DNA of 64,000 nt from Cephalotus follicularis (GCA_001972305.1 BDDD01001814.1:83239-147238), one strand, 5' to 3'; positions 1 to 12,255 are shown, counted from the first letter of the stretch. Made by a program: numbers and translations. The notes: a model not told the origin generated them from the letters alone.

Positions 1-148
1 TTTTTATTGTTCATATATTTTCTGTTTTAGTACATCCTAGGTTTATTTTTATAGCATCTCCTATAGCTCTTCGTGGGAACGATCCCTACTTCCACTTGCT
101 AAATTGTTAGATTAGGGTAATTTTGATACGGCTTAACGACAACCATCA
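1..148 (+). repeat. 3' end of the 5' LTR of Athila-P
   Basis: These bases are nearly identical to 26889-27038, the end of the element's other LTR. The terminus ACCATCA ends in CA and lies a few bases before the primer site, as expected of an LTR end. Confidence 0.85.
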
Positions 149-154
149 AAATTT

Positions 155-171
155 TGGTGCCGTTGCCGGGA
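155..171 (+). promoter_or_regulatory. Primer binding site, tRNA-Asp type
   Basis: TGGTGCCGTTGCCGGGA is complementary to the 3' end of plant tRNA-Asp (the canonical Athila site is TGGCGCCGTTGCCGGGG) with one change in the fourth base. It primes minus-strand DNA synthesis. Confidence 0.85.
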
Positions 172-213
172 AGCGTAGTGAGTGTAAAAAAAATAGCTTA
201 GGGAGCTTAGTGA

Positions 214-436
214 ATGTCAAAAAAAAAAAACTTTGGAAATTTTCTTCTCTTCATTGTAGATAGATGCATGCTAGGTCGCCGATCATTAGATGCCGAAGTA
301 GTTACTTGTGACCTAGAGATTGAAAGAAATTTAGCTGGTATTAGAGCAAAAAACAGAATGGGTGAAAATCATGACGCACCCCAAAGACGGTCCTTGAGTG
401 AACACTTTACTCCAAGTGCATACACCACTGCCTACT
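214..436 (+). pseudogene. Athila gag, 5' fragment (continues at 20264)
   Basis: This is the N-terminal part of the Athila capsid polyprotein. The frame reads MLGRRSLD near 268, and then a conserved stretch ending SEHFTPSAYTT. It aligns with the Athila-M gag at 32746-33003, which reads MLGRRSLDNK and SEHFNPCAYTT. The upstream ATG at 214 follows a long A run, so the true start is uncertain. Insertion of Tekay-1 after base 436 cuts the reading frame, and the rest of gag resumes at 20264. Confidence 0.75.
432..436. repeat. TSD of Tekay-1, left copy
   Basis: CTACT lies just before the terminal TGTCACACC of Tekay-1 and pairs with CTGCT at 20264-20268. One mismatch is consistent with later mutation. 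Removing the insertion restores colinearity with Athila-M gag. Confidence 0.7.
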
Positions 437-1740
437 TGTCACACCCCGCTTTCGATAAACACACATAAAGGTGGTAAAGGCAATTAACATTGAGATTCAA
501 CTCATGCAAAAACAGTAAAATTTAAACGTTTTAAACAAGATGTCAGTTGCGGAAGCATTAAACTCATAAGCTGAAAAACACGTAACGTGCATTACATACT
601 GCACGCTACCCAATACAAGTCTGTCATAGTTAAAAGCCCACAAAACGGAGAGTGATCCATAATACATTTTCCAGTAACATCAAAAGTCTAGTAACTGGAA
701 AATACAGTACACAACACCCAAAGGGGACGTAACCCCCAGAAAAACATTATTAAAAACTTGTACCTCATCCATGCTTATTCCCAAGCTGGTTCAGTGCATC
801 AGTCTGTAAAGTAGGGGGTTAACCTTTGTCCTCACTCGGCTAAGTCATAAAAGTAGTTTGGGATCAACATTACATGCATGTCATGAAATGTATGCGTAGA
901 TGATGCAGTGCAGTAGAAAATACCAGATTATATATATATGTGAAAATATATATAAGTTAGCCGTATAGTAAAATAATAGCAGGGACATATATATGAAAAT
1001 ATATGTATGAAAAAATAGTACAGTAGTAGCCCGGCCAGGGATACATCCATAGGCATAGTAGTGTCTAAGAAGAACTAGCAAGCAGTACAGTAAGTCCACA
1101 AAGGGACCACAAACAGGCAGGTAGTATGTGCAACGCCGCCAATGCCTGGCCCCACATTACACTCCCACTTCAGTCCCTTCTCACAGCAACCAAGCAAGAA
1201 AACAGTATAGTACAGTGAGTTACACAGCCAACACCTGGCCCCTAGGTCAACCGTACCACTAGCCAACGCTGGCAGTCCCTACCACGCAACTAGTGACTCA
1301 AGCACAAACACAGCAAATTCACAGAGCAAACAGTGAATAGTTACAGTTAATAGTGCAATAAATAGTACAGCAATGATCGTTAGATCAACAATAGGCAGTT
1401 TATTTCAAACTATTTTAGAAAGTCGTAAACATTTGAAATATGTATTTCCAATAGATAGAAAATACTTTAAACCGTTTTAGTAGCGGGATTTTACTTTCCC
1501 AGTATGTTCAAAAATATAACAATACTCATTTTATATTTTGTACACAAACATAGTAGTTTTCAAACTCATGTGTGTATTTCTAAATCAATAAAACAATTTA
1601 GAAATCATAGTAATTCATAAACGAATATCATACGGGCAGTAAACAGTACATATGCAATGTATACAAATTCTCTAATGCATTCTAATCGGAATCGGAATCG
1701 TTTCGTATCATTAAGTAAGAAAACTTCCAAACAGTACAAG

Positions 1741-2005
1741 AAGGCGTCGATGTCTATCATTAGGCATCGATGTCTTTATCCCGTAAGCGTCGACGCTCAA
1801 GTCCTTAGCGTCAGCGCTTTCCACTGTTTGAAGACGTCGATGTCCAACTTATACGCATCGATGCTCAAGGTATGGAACCTTAAACCTCAACGTATTGCTT
1901 AAGGCGTCGACGCGTTAAGGAAGGAACCTTAGGCGTCGACGTATAATACATCAATATCCAAGCAGCTAACCCAAAGGCGTCGATGTTCCTCAAAGGCGTC
2001 ATTGT
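1741..2005. repeat. GTCGAC-core motif array (Tekay-1 3' LTR, array 1)
   Basis: About ten irregularly spaced units such as GGCGTCGATGTC, GCGTCGACGCTC and GGCGTCGACGCG are visible, with 20-45 bases between cores. The matching array in the other LTR is at 18910-19173. Confidence 0.8.
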
Positions 2006-2760
2006 GTTCCGAGCACCAGTCATCCTCTTCCTCACAACGTGACAAACAGTAACCAACACCGTCCATATATATGCAAGATGACATGTAATCAAGCCAAAAA
2101 ACCAACATGCAAATACATATCACATACCCAGCATAACATGGCATTGATCCAGTGATCAAAATTAGTTCAATAACCATAGAAACTATGCACAAAAACCATT
2201 GTCCAGGCATGAATATTAAGCTCAAAATTATGATTATGGCTTCCCCTACCTCTTTGTTCCAAGTGAGGAACTAGAAACTCCACCTCTTTAAGTTCTAGAA
2301 CCGGCTACAGCAGCTTCAAGGATCGTCCCGTTGCTACTAGCCCATAAGCTTCAAGTTCCAAGCTCTAAAATGCTCAACAATGGTGGAACCTCTCTCTTTG
2401 TTCACACTCAGGTGTTTTTAGCCGAAACAATGGGGAGAAGAGGAGCACTTATTCCATGAAAACTCTCCCCTTCCTTCACTTGTCCGTTGCATGCATCTCA
2501 CAAATTACATTTTCCCATTTTTCTCTCTTTCCCAGCTCTGTCTCTTTTCCTTTGTAGGAGCAGGTGATGAAGACTATCTCTCAGCCTATATCCACGCCCA
2601 AGTGTCATGCCATCTCTTCTCTTCTAGCACCTGCATGCATGGTAACATGCCAGCATGCTCAACACGTATTTTTCGTGCCCCAAAGCGCCTGCAAAGTGAC
2701 CTTAAGTTGTCCTCTTGCACGTTAGTTTGTCAGTAGAAGAACGTGTATGTCATTTGTCAC

Positions 2761-2912
2761 TAAGCGTCGACGTTTGCATGCAGGCGTCGATGCTTATAGC
2801 GTTTTACCTGAAAGGCGTCGACGCTATTCACAGGCATCGACGTGCATGCACAAGCATTCACGTGCGTCTCGTTTTTTCAAAGGCATCGACACGTTCAAAA
2901 GACGTCGACGCG
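2761..2912. repeat. GTCGAC-core motif array (Tekay-1 3' LTR, array 2)
   Basis: Units include AAGCGTCGACG, GGCGTCGATGC, GGCGTCGACGC, GGCATCGACG and GACGTCGACGCG. This array lies close to the U3 start of the LTR. The same array is at 19919-20070 in the other LTR. Confidence 0.8.
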
Positions 2913-3105
2913 TTTTTCTCAAAACTACGCCGTTTTACTTCAAATTGCTCTTTTAACATTTCTTTAACATTTCTATTCCAAAATCAATATCATTAGAGTT
3001 TGGAAAACATCATCAAAGTCGAGAAATCCATCATTTTATTAATTTACATAATAAACGTACATTTACATCATGAAATTACAACATATGAAAATCCCAGGCG
3101 TTACA

Positions 3106-3120
3106 TCCACCCCTCTTTCA
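3106..3120 (-). promoter_or_regulatory. Polypurine tract of Tekay-1
   Basis: On the minus strand the purine-rich GAAAGAGGGGTGGA directly precedes the LTR start, the expected site for plus-strand priming. Confidence 0.85.
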
Positions 3121-3151
3121 AGGAATTTCGTCCTTGAAATTAAAAACAATA

Positions 3152-4868
3152 CTAGAAAAAGTACGGGCAATGCTCTCGGATATGCTCCTCACGTTCCCAC
3201 GTGGCTTCATCCGGTCGGTGGAACTTCCATTGAACCCTGACCATGGAGATGGTTCGGTTCCTCAAAATCTGCGTCTTCCAATCTAAAATACATATAGGCA
3301 ACTCGTCACAAGATAAGTCATCTAGTACAGGAACAGCCTCATAATCCAGGACATGTGACTGGTCCAGGATATATCTCCTCAGCATAGACACATAAAAGAT
3401 GTCATGCACGTTTGACAGTGCAGGAGGTAAGGCAAGCTGGTAGGCTACCTCCCCAACTCTCTCCAAAATCTGAAAAGGACCAACTTAGCGTGGAGCTAAT
3501 TTTCCCTTCTTCCCAAACCTTTGCACGTTCTTCCATGGTGAAACCTTTAAGAACACATGATCACCAACACTGAAGGTTAAAGGCCTCCTCTTGACACTGT
3601 CCACATAGCTCTTCTGCCAGTTCTGAGCAACAAGAAGCTTCTCTCTAATCATCCTGATCTTTTCTAAAGCTTCCTCCACTAGCTCAGTCCCGAGTAAAGG
3701 TCATTGCCCGACCTCATCCCAGCGAACAGGAGATCTGCACTTCCTCCCATACAGTGCTTCGAAAAGTGCCATGCCGATACTGGAATGATAGCTGTTATTA
3801 TAAGAAAACTCTATCAAAGGAATGTGATCCTCCCATGTACCAGCAAAGTCAATAATGCAAGCCCGTAGCATATCCTCCAAAGTCTGGATGGTATGCTCAG
3901 ACTGCCCATCGATTTGAGGGTCAAAGGCAGTACGGAGGTTCAGCTTCATCCCAAAGGCTGTCTGAAATCTCTTCCAGAAGTTGGAAGTGAAGATGGCATT
4001 TATATCATATACGATACTGACTGGAACACCGTGTAGCCTCAGTATCTCCTTCACATACAAACGATCCAGCTTGCTCGCAGAATCAGTAACGTGTGTAGGC
4101 AGAAAGTTTGTTAATTTGGTGAGTCTATCCACGATAACCCACAAGGCGTTGTGACGGTTCCGAGTCAGAGGAAAACTCCAACCAAAATCCATCGTAACAT
4201 GCTACCACTTCCACTCTGGACTTGGTAAAGGCTGTAGCAACCCTGCAGTCTCTGGTGCTCGACCTTAACTGTCGGGAAAGTCAAACACCTTGCCACATAC
4301 TCGACGATCTCTCGTTTCATGTCAGGCCAACAGTAATCCCTCTTTATGTCTTGGTACATTTTTGTGCTACCAGGGTGAATGCTGTACTGAGATTTATGAG
4401 CCCCATAAAGCAACTCACTCTTCAACCCATGTTCATTCGGAAGACACACCCGTCCCCAAAATCTTAAGATACCATCGGCATGTACCCAAAAATTAGACTC
4501 CGAGTCCAGATTCTCTCGAATCTGTTGCAATTCAGGATCGTGTGCTTGAGCATTCTTTATTTCACCAAGAAAAGTTGGTTGTACTCTCATGCTAGCCATA
4601 AAGACTCTAGGTGACTGATTAAACGGAAACCACTCTTGGAAGTCTTCTAACATCTTCCATTGCCACACCATCGCACTGGCAACCATATCCTTGTGACTCA
4701 AGGCATCAGTGACCACATTCACTTTCCTCGGGTGGTAGTGAATGCTACAATCATAATCGTTAAAGAATTCTACCCATCTTCGTTGCCTCATGTTCAGCGT
4801 ATCTTGGCAGAACAGGTATGTCAAACTCTTATGATCTGTAAAGATTTCAAACTGCGCCGCATAAAGAT
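3152..4868 (-). pseudogene. Tekay-1 pol, 3' part: RNase H end, integrase, chromodomain-like tail
   Basis: Reading on the minus strand from 4868, the order is RNase H end (TDHKSLTYLF, then ADALSH-like VTDALSH), the integrase zinc-binding region (YSIHPGSTKMYQDIKRDY), the integrase core (MDFGWSFPLTRNRHNALWV; D in VSIVYDI; E in DGQSEHTIQTLED) and a tail ending ILDWKTQILRNRTIS...WEREEHI, which resembles the chromodomain of Tekay chromoviruses. Stops lie at 3485 and 3701, and a frameshift near 4250 separates the zinc-binding part from the core. The usual CDRD around the second Asp reads YDIN, another sign of decay. The upstream half is at 14645-17497, across Tekay-2. Confidence 0.85.
4864..4868. 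repeat. TSD of Tekay-2, left copy (AAGAT)
   Basis: AAGAT directly precedes the LTR start TGTAACAC and is repeated exactly at 14640-14644. Confidence 0.9.
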
Positions 4869-5055
4869 TGTAACACACGAAAATTTCATGTGTTGTAATT
4901 TCACAATATAAATGTACCTTATTTGTGGAATTAATAAAATGATGGATTTTCTGAATTTGATGATGTTTCCCAAACTCTGATGATGTAGGATTTGGAATCC
5001 AGTTGTTAGAGGAGTGTTAAAAGTGCAATTATTTAAACGGCACAGTTTTGAGGTT

Positions 5056-5168
5056 AAAGCGCTGACGCCTAGATTTATAGCATCAACGCTTAAGCCTTTG
5101 AAACGCGCGTTTAAACTCAACACATAAGCGTCGACACCTGCATGCAAACACCGATGCTTTGAGGCGTG
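5056..5168. repeat. GTCGAC-core motif array (Tekay-2 5' LTR, array 1)
   Basis: Decayed units GCGCTGACGCC, GCATCAACGCTTAAG, AAGCGTCGACACC and CACCGATGCTT lie 190-300 bases into the LTR, the mirror position of array 2 of Tekay-1. Confidence 0.7.
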
Positions 5169-5938
5169 TTCTGCATACACATAATAGCATATGGACGTGT
5201 CGCATGGAGATGGTTTCGTGCCACTTTTCAAGCATCATAGCAGGCGCTTAAGAACGTGGCAAATGCATGCTTATGTTTCCAGACCTACCTGCAACAACAG
5301 GCCTTGGACAGAGAAATAATCTCTGAATGCATGGCCTGTGGAGGAGAAGAATGCAACACCTGTTGCACCTGGCTTGCATGAAGGAGAGGCTAAACTGGTG
5401 GGTTTTGGCAGAGAGAAACAAAACATTTTCTGCATAAAAGTCGACCCTCACCTCTTACCTTCGGCTGTTACTGATAAAGGAAGTACCTCAGGCTTGAGAA
5501 GAACACAGAGAGTGAAAAAAAGGGCAGGAGAACTTGAGAGAGGAAGCTCAACCACCATTGTTGAACAAAGGAAGTTGGAGCTTGGACAACAACTGTTGGA
5601 ACGAACCAGGGAGTTTCAAGCAGCGCCTGGGAGTTCAAGTGACCTATGGAATACTAAAAGAGGTGGACTTTCGGCTTCTAACTTGAGGCCAGAGGTAGGG
5701 GAAGCCATAATTGTAATTTTGTGTTCAATACTTGGTGTTTATTTATTGATGTTTATGCATGAATTTCATGGTTTGATGATCCATTTTTAGTCACTGAAAT
5801 GATTCTACCTTGTACTGGGTGTGTCATATGATATTGCATGTCCATTTTCTATGCTTTGTACATGTTAGAATGCATGTTATGGTCATGGAAATGTCACTGT
5901 TTTGCCGTGTCGTGAGGAAGAAGACGACCCCTGCTTTA

Positions 5939-6117
5939 AACCGTCGACGCTTGGTACTGTGAACTGCGCTTATATGTTGAAATGCGTTTAAACGTCGAAG
6001 TCTAAGGGAGAGATATCGATGCCCAGACATTGAAAGCACTAATGCCAAGGGACTAAACGGTGATGCTTCAGGCACATAAGCGTCGACGCCTAAGGAATAA
6101 ACGCCAACGCTTAGAGC
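5939..6117. repeat. GTCGAC-core motif array (Tekay-2 5' LTR, array 2)
   Basis: Units include CCGTCGACGCTTGG, AACGTCGAAGTC, ATATCGATGCC, AAGCGTCGACGCC and CGCCAACGCTTAG. The 3' LTR has one additional unit at the left edge of the array. Confidence 0.75.
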
Positions 6118-7420
6118 ACTGTTTGGACAGTTTTCACGGTTTTGATACCTGATGATCCCGTTTTTGCTTAGGATGCATTAGAGTATTCGTATGCATTGCA
6201 TATACACTGTTTATTGCTTCTTTGGATACTGTTTGTGAATCGTTTATTATTTCTAAAGTTGTGATGTTTAGAAATGTATATACGAACTCGGAACGTGCTA
6301 TTTTGAGTATGAAAATATGTAATTGGTTAATAACGTATTTTCGAATGAACTGGTAAACGATTTACACTACTGAATTGTTCAAAGATATTTGTACTACTGA
6401 AATTACATATTTCAAATATTATTATTTTCAGAGATATTTGAAAGTGACTGCCTGTTGTCGATCTAAACGATCACCACTGTACTGTTACAGCACTGTTCAC
6501 TGCTTGATTCATTGTTTGCTCTGTGGATTTCTATGTGATTGTGCTTGAGCCACTGGTTGCATTGCGGAGGCTGCCAGCGCCGGCTAGTGGTAGGGTTGAC
6601 CTAGGGGCCAGGAATTGGCTGGGTGACTCACTGTACTGTACTGTTGCCTCGCTCGGTTACCTGAGGTAGGGACCGGAGTGGGAGTGTAGCGTGGGGCCAG
6701 GAGTTGGCGGCGTTACATATACTGCCTGACTATTGTGGTCCTTATGGACATACTGTACTGCCTGTTGGCCCTTTTCGAACGTTACTGCGACTGTGGATGT
6801 GATCCTGGGCGGATCACTACTGTACTGTTCTTGCATAGATATACTTTCTTATATATGTACCCACTGATATTCTACTGTACTGTTAAAAAATATATATTTC
6901 TCATATATATATAAACTGGTATTTTCTGCACTGCATCATTTATGCATACATTACATGACATGCACCTAATGTTGATCCTGAGCTAATTTTATGACTTAAC
7001 TGAGTGAGGAAAAAGGCTAACCCCATACTTTACAGATTGATGCAGTGGACCGTTTGGACTGGCATGGACGAAGAATGAGTCGTTATGCTGTTATTGTTCT
7101 TGGTTCTACCTTCTAAGTTGTAATAAACTGTTTTGTTAAAGGATTTTTGATGTACTGTAGTTATGGTCTTGTTAATGATGGGATTTAATATTGTACCGTG
7201 TTCACACTCCGTTTGAGGGCTATTAAAAACGATAAACTTGTATTGGGTAGCGTGTAGTATGGGTTACACGTTACATGTTTTCAGCTTATGAATCTTATGC
7301 TTTCGCAACTGATGTTTGTTTATAAGTTTAAATTTCATGATTTTTGCATGTGCTGAATTTGTATGTTAATTGCCTTTACCGCTTAAATGTTGTCTTACCG
7401 AAACGGGGGCGTGACAGACG

Positions 7421-7432
7421 TGGTATCAGAGC
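7421..7432 (+). promoter_or_regulatory. Primer binding site of Tekay-2, initiator-Met tRNA
   Basis: TGGTATCAGAGC lies 4 bases after the LTR end and matches the complement of the 3' end of initiator-Met tRNA. Confidence 0.95.
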
Positions 7433-7528
7433 ATATTCCATATATGCTTAGCTAGGATACTTTCCTTGGCAATTAATGAATTGTTTTCCTAAAGTTGTGA
7501 CTAACCGTCAACCTTCTTATAGGAACCG

Positions 7529-8640
7529 ATGGATCGAAGGAGAACACGTGCTAGGGGTAGAGCTGTTGGAGCTAATGCCCCTGAGGAAGTGAACGTTCCA
7601 TAAGGGATGAATATTCCCCAAGATGATAGAGATCCGATGGCCCGAATTGCGGATTATTTTCAACAACAGATGGCCTTTAATATGGCTAATGCGGAGAAGA
7701 TACGCCAGTACTACGTGCAAGCTCAGCCGCAACATAGATCTCCCGACCACTGCCCGAGAGAGGATAATAACCAGTTTGGGAGGGACATTGAAAGGTTTAT
7801 GAGACAGAATCCACCCAGTTTTCGGGGGAACTTTATCCTACTATTGCTGAGAGATGGCTGCAAGACTTGGAGAAAATATTTGAAGTGATGGACTGTACTG
7901 ACACTCAAAAGTTGAAGTTTGCAGTTTACTGCCTATGGGGTGAGGCCACTCATTGGTGGGAGATGGTCAGGGAAAATTGGGAATCACAGAGGCTGGACAA
8001 CACTAGGGACAGATTCCAGACAGAGTTCTTGGAGACTTAAGTTCCGCGTATTGAGCAAGAGCGACGAGAGACGGAGCTCTTGGAGTTGCGACAGGGAGAG
8101 ATGACTGTGGCTGAATATCAAGCAAGGTTCATGGAGCTTGCCAGACATTCGCCTTATTTGGTAGCTGATAAAGAGAAGAAGATTCAGAGATTCCTGAGAG
8201 GTCTGGAACTGGATCTTCGATCAAGAGTTAGAGCTATGGAACTGGGGACTTTTGTCGAGGTTGCTCAGAAAGCAAGACTGTTGGAGACAATATCCAGTGA
8301 AGACCGGGCTGAGAGAGCTTGCGCACAGCAGAGTAAACAGAGTCCTACACAGTCCCGACCGGCACTGTCGAAATGGCAAGATGGTGGTTCTCGACGAAAT
8401 CATCGAAGAACAAGTCTCAACAGACAGCTTCACAGGGTACTCCTAGCCAAGGGAGTAATGCTATATCCGGAGGTTGCTATTATTGTTGTCGTACAGGCCA
8501 CCAACAGAAAGATTTTTGGAGGTTCAATGGTTGGTGCTTGAGGTGCGGGCTACCTGGTCACTCAGTAAAGGACTGCCCGAAGAATTCTGCTACAATGCCT
8601 ACTAGGCCGGGGAGTAGTAGTGGTGCGGCGGCAGGACCGT
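7529..8640 (+). pseudogene. Tekay-2 gag (capsid and nucleocapsid), broken
   Basis: Gag packages the element RNA into virus-like particles in the cytoplasm. The start ATG at 7529 (MDRRRTRARG) is shared with Tekay-1 and element 3. A stop TAA lies at 7601, a frameshift near 7829 after PPSFRG, a Tyr-to-stop change at 8038 within ETYVPRI, and a frameshift near 8390. The capsid region contains YRLWGEATHWW-like YCLWGEATHWW and FMELARHSPYLV. Two zinc knuckles follow: [14 protein letters not shown], whose last Cys has become Phe, and an intact [14 protein letters not shown]. From 8373 the nucleocapsid is in the same frame as pol. Confidence 0.9.
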
Positions 8641-11600
8641 CACAGAGAAAGGACACCGACAAGGGCATCGCAAAAGGTAGAGTTTTTGTACTTTCTCAGA
8701 CAGAGGTTCCAGAGTCGACTTCTATTGTTGGAGGTACCCTGTACATATATGGTTTTTCTGCTAGAGTATTGATGGATTCTGGAGCATCGCATTCTTTTAT
8801 ATCTGCACGTTTTGCATCTTGCATAGATGTCACCCCTGACTGCATGTCATACATGCTTGATGTGAGTACACCGAACGAGACTTCTATGTTTACTGATTCG
8901 ATATATAGGAGTTGTGAGATGTCTATGGCAGGCATTCCTTTGTATGCAGATTTGATAGTGCTGCCTATCCGTGACTTCGATGTTATATTGGGGATGGATT
9001 GGCTATCAGTACACCTTGCTCGTATGGATTGCTATAATAAAACTGTGGATTTTTGTCTGCCCGACGGAACGATTTTTCAGTTCAAGGGAGACAAAGGGTT
9101 CTCGAAACCAATCATATCCTTTAATCGAGCATCGAGATATCTAGAGAAGGGATGTGAGGGGTATCTGGCCTATGTGATTGATCGAAAGAAAGAGAAAGGC
9201 TTGAGCTTGGAGGAAATTCCAGTTATGTGCGAATTTTCAGATGTATTTCTTGATGACTTGGGATCTTTGCCACCGAAGAGAAATATGGAGTTTTTTATCG
9301 ATCTTATACCAGGTACAGCTCCTATTTCTAAAGCACCATATACAATGGCCCCTACAGAATTGAGGGAACTGGAATTACAGTTGCAAGATCTGATCGATAA
9401 GGGTTTTATTCGACCTAGTGTTTCTCCATGGGGTGCACCTGTACTGTTTGTCAAAAAGAAGGATGGGTCGATGAGGCTCTGCATCGACAACAGAATGTTG
9501 AACAGGGCAACTATCAAGAGCATGTATCCTTTACCCCACATTGAGGAGTTGTTTGACCAGTTGCAAGGATCAAGGGTGTTTTCCAAGCTTGACTTGAGGT
9601 CAGGTTATCACCAACTGAGAGTAAGGGAAGGAGACATTGAGAAGACTGCCGTCCGGACACGGTATGGTCATTACGAGTTCCTGGTGATGCCGTTTGGTGT
9701 TACCAATGCACCGAAAGCTTTTATGTCATTGATGAATGACGTATTCCGACCATACCTGGACCAGTTTGTTGTGGTGTTTATCGATGACATACTGGTATAT
9801 TCGAGGAGCGAGTGTGAGTTCTGGCTTGATCATGTGATCTTTCTCGGTCACATCGTATCTGGGGAAGGCTTGACGGTGGATCCGTCAAAGACTGAAGTGG
9901 TACGAGACTGGCCACAACCGAAGAACGTGACGGAGGTGCGCAGTTTCCTTGGATTGGCTGGATATTACAGGAGGTTCATCCAAAACTTTTTGAGGATAGC
10001 CGAGCCCTTGACTAGACTGACCCAGAAGAAGACCCCTTTTGTCTGGGACGAAGACTGTGAAGCTAGTTTTCATGAACTAAAGGATCGGTTAGTTATCGCT
10101 CCTGTCTTGGCATTACCTTATGGTAATCAAGGCTTTGCAGTCTACAGTGATGCATCGGGTAAGGGTTTGGGCTGTGTATTAATGCAGCGAGGCAGAGTGA
10201 TTGCATATGCCTCGAGGAAGCCAAAGCCGTATGAAGACAACTACCCAACTCATGACCTCGAACTTGCAGCTGTTATCTTCGCCCTTCAGAAGTGGAGACA
10301 CTATCTTTATGGGGCGCAGTTTGAGATGTTTACCGATCATAAGAGTTTGAGGTACCTGTTTTGTCATGACAAACTGAACATGATACATCGCAGGCAGGTA
10401 GAATTCTTTAATGATTATGATTGCAGTGTTCAGTACCACCCGGGGAAAGCGAACGTAGTCGCTGATGCCTTGAGCCACAAGGCTATGGTTCCCAGTTCGA
10501 TGGTGTCGCAATGGAAGATGTTAGAAGACTTCCAAGAGTGGTCTCCGTTCAATCAGTCACAGGGGATCTTTTTGGCTGACATGCGGGTCCAGCCAGTGTT
10601 ACTGGATCACATCAGGGATGCACAACCACATGATCCTGAATTACAATGGATTCGGGAGAACCTAGACTCGGAATCCGATTTCTGAGTACATGCTGATGGT
10701 ATTCTAAGATATCGGGGACGTGTGTGTCTTCCGAATGAACCAGGATTGAAGAATGAGTTACTTCGCGGGGCTCATAAATCTCTGTACAGTATCCATCCTA
10801 GCAGCACTAAAATGTATCAAGATATGAAGAAGACTTATTGGTGGCCTGGCATGAAACGAGAGATCACCGAGTATGTGGAAAGGTGTTTGACTTGCCAGAC
10901 AGTTAAGGCCGAGCACCAGAGACCGACAGGTCTACTACAACCTTTACCAATTCCGGAGTGGAAATGGGAACATGTTACGATGGATTTTGTTTCAGGTTTT
11001 TCCCTGACTCGGAACCGTCATAATGCCATGTGGGTTGTCGTGGATAGACTCACCAAATTCGCACACATTCTGCCTCCAAACGTTACCGATTCTGCGAGCA
11101 AGCTAGCTCGTTTGTATGTGAAAGATATAGTGAGGCTACACGGTGTTCCAGTGAGCATCGTATGTGATAGATATGCCATCTCCACTTCCAACTTCTAGAA
11201 GAGGTTTCAGACAGCTTTCGGGATGAAGCTTAACCTGAGTACTGCCTTCCACCCTCAGACCGATGGGCAGTCTGAGCGTACCATCCAGACCTTGGAGGAT
11301 ATGCTGCGGGCTTGTATTATTGATTTTGCTAGTACATGGGAGGATCACATTCCTCTGATAGAGTTCTCTTATAATAACAACTATCACTCCAGTATCGGCA
11401 TGGCACCGTTTGAAGCACTGCATGGGAGGAAGTTTAGATATCCTGTATGTTGGGATGAAGTTGGGGAGCGACCTTTACTCGGGACTGAATTAGTGGAGGA
11501 AACTTCAGAGAAGATTAGGATGATCAAAAAGAAGCTGCTTGCTGCTCAGAGCCGGCAGAAGTGCTGTTCGGACAGTGTCAAGAGGAGGCCTTTGACCTTC

Positions 11601-12020
11601 AGTGTGGGCGATCATGTGTTCTTAAAAGTCTCACCACAGAAGGGCGTGCAAAGGAGTGGGAGAAAAGGCAAATTAGCTCCTCGCTACATTGGTCCTTTCA
11701 AGATTTTGGAGAGAGTTGGGGAGGTAGCCTACCAGATTGCCTTACCTCCTGCACTGTCAAACGTGCATGACGTCTTCCACGTATCTATGCTGAGGAGATA
11801 TATCCCGGACCCATCACATGTTGTGGATTATGACACTGTTCCAGTACAGGATGATCTATCTTGTGAGGAGTTGCCTGTACGGATTCTAGATTGGAAGACG
11901 CAGATTTTGAGGAACCGAGCCATCTCCATGGTCAAGGTTCAATGGCAGTTCCACCGACTGGATGAAGCAACTTGGGAGCGTGAGGAGGATATCCGAGAAT
12001 GCTACCCGCACTTGTTCTAG
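8641..12020 (+). pseudogene. Tekay-2 pol: protease, RT, RNase H, integrase, chromodomain-like tail
   Basis: One frame holds all the domains. Protease has DSGASHSF (DSGA at 8775). RT includes [12 protein letters not shown] and the catalytic FIDD (9777-9788). RNase H has [13 protein letters not shown] and [11 protein letters not shown]. Integrase has a zinc-binding N-terminus (CLTCQTVKAEH), MDFV, CDR and DGQSERTIQTLED as the D,D,E core. The tail LDWKTQILRNRAIS...WEREED resembles a chromodomain. Faults are TGA at 10683 and TAG at 11196, both replacing Trp, and a 75-bp in-frame deletion at 9812/9813 that removes 25 residues after YSRSE, present in Tekay-1. The final stop is TAG at 12018. It is close to intact, so the copy is fairly young. 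Confidence 0.95.
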
Positions 12021-12053
12021 TCTCGTTTTGAATTTCGAGGATGAAATTCCTTT

Positions 12054-12067
12054 GAAGGAGGGGTGGA
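12054..12067 (+). promoter_or_regulatory. Polypurine tract of Tekay-2
   Basis: GAAGGAGGGGTGGA directly precedes the 3' LTR. Confidence 0.9.
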
Positions 12068-12255
12068 TGTAACACCCGGGAATTTCATGTGTTGTAATTT
12101 CACAATGTAAATGTACCTTATTTGTGGAATTAATAAAATGATGGATTTTTTGAATTTGATGATGTTTCCCAAACTCTGATGATGTAGGATTTGGAATCCA
12201 ATTGTTAGAGGAGTGTTAAAAGTGTAATTTAGTTAAACGGCACAGTTTTGAGGTT

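Larger units (their letters stand above)
437..3105 (-). repeat. 3' LTR of Tekay-1
   Basis: The LTR is 2669 bp. On the minus strand it starts TGTAACGCC next to a polypurine tract and ends GGGTGTGACA. It aligns throughout with the 5' LTR at 17611-20263. It contains two arrays of the GTCGAC-core motif (1741-2005 and 2761-2912). Open frames inside it are not shared with known proteins. Confidence 0.9.
4869..7416 (+). repeat. 5' LTR of Tekay-2
   Basis: The LTR is 2548 bp, from TGTAACAC to GGGGGCGTGACA. It pairs with 12068-14639 (2572 bp), and part of the length difference is one 21-bp motif unit missing here near 5950. It holds two GTCGAC-core arrays. A 150-codon open frame (5338-5790) is LTR sequence and is broken in the other copy by an extra A. 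Confidence 0.95.

Noticed and set aside
1675..2225. Protein-coding frames with repeated VDA/VDV and RRR peptides in the motif arrays
   Set aside because: The peptides are translations of the GTCGAC repeats in whichever frame is open. They differ between LTR copies and occur on both strands.
5338..5790. 150-codon open frame as a gene
   Set aside because: It lies entirely inside the Tekay-2 LTR. The other LTR copy breaks it by an extra A near 12718 and a stop near 12893, and no known domain is visible.
7421..7432. tRNA gene at primer binding sites
   Set aside because: Only 12-17 bases match a tRNA 3' end; no cloverleaf surrounds them.
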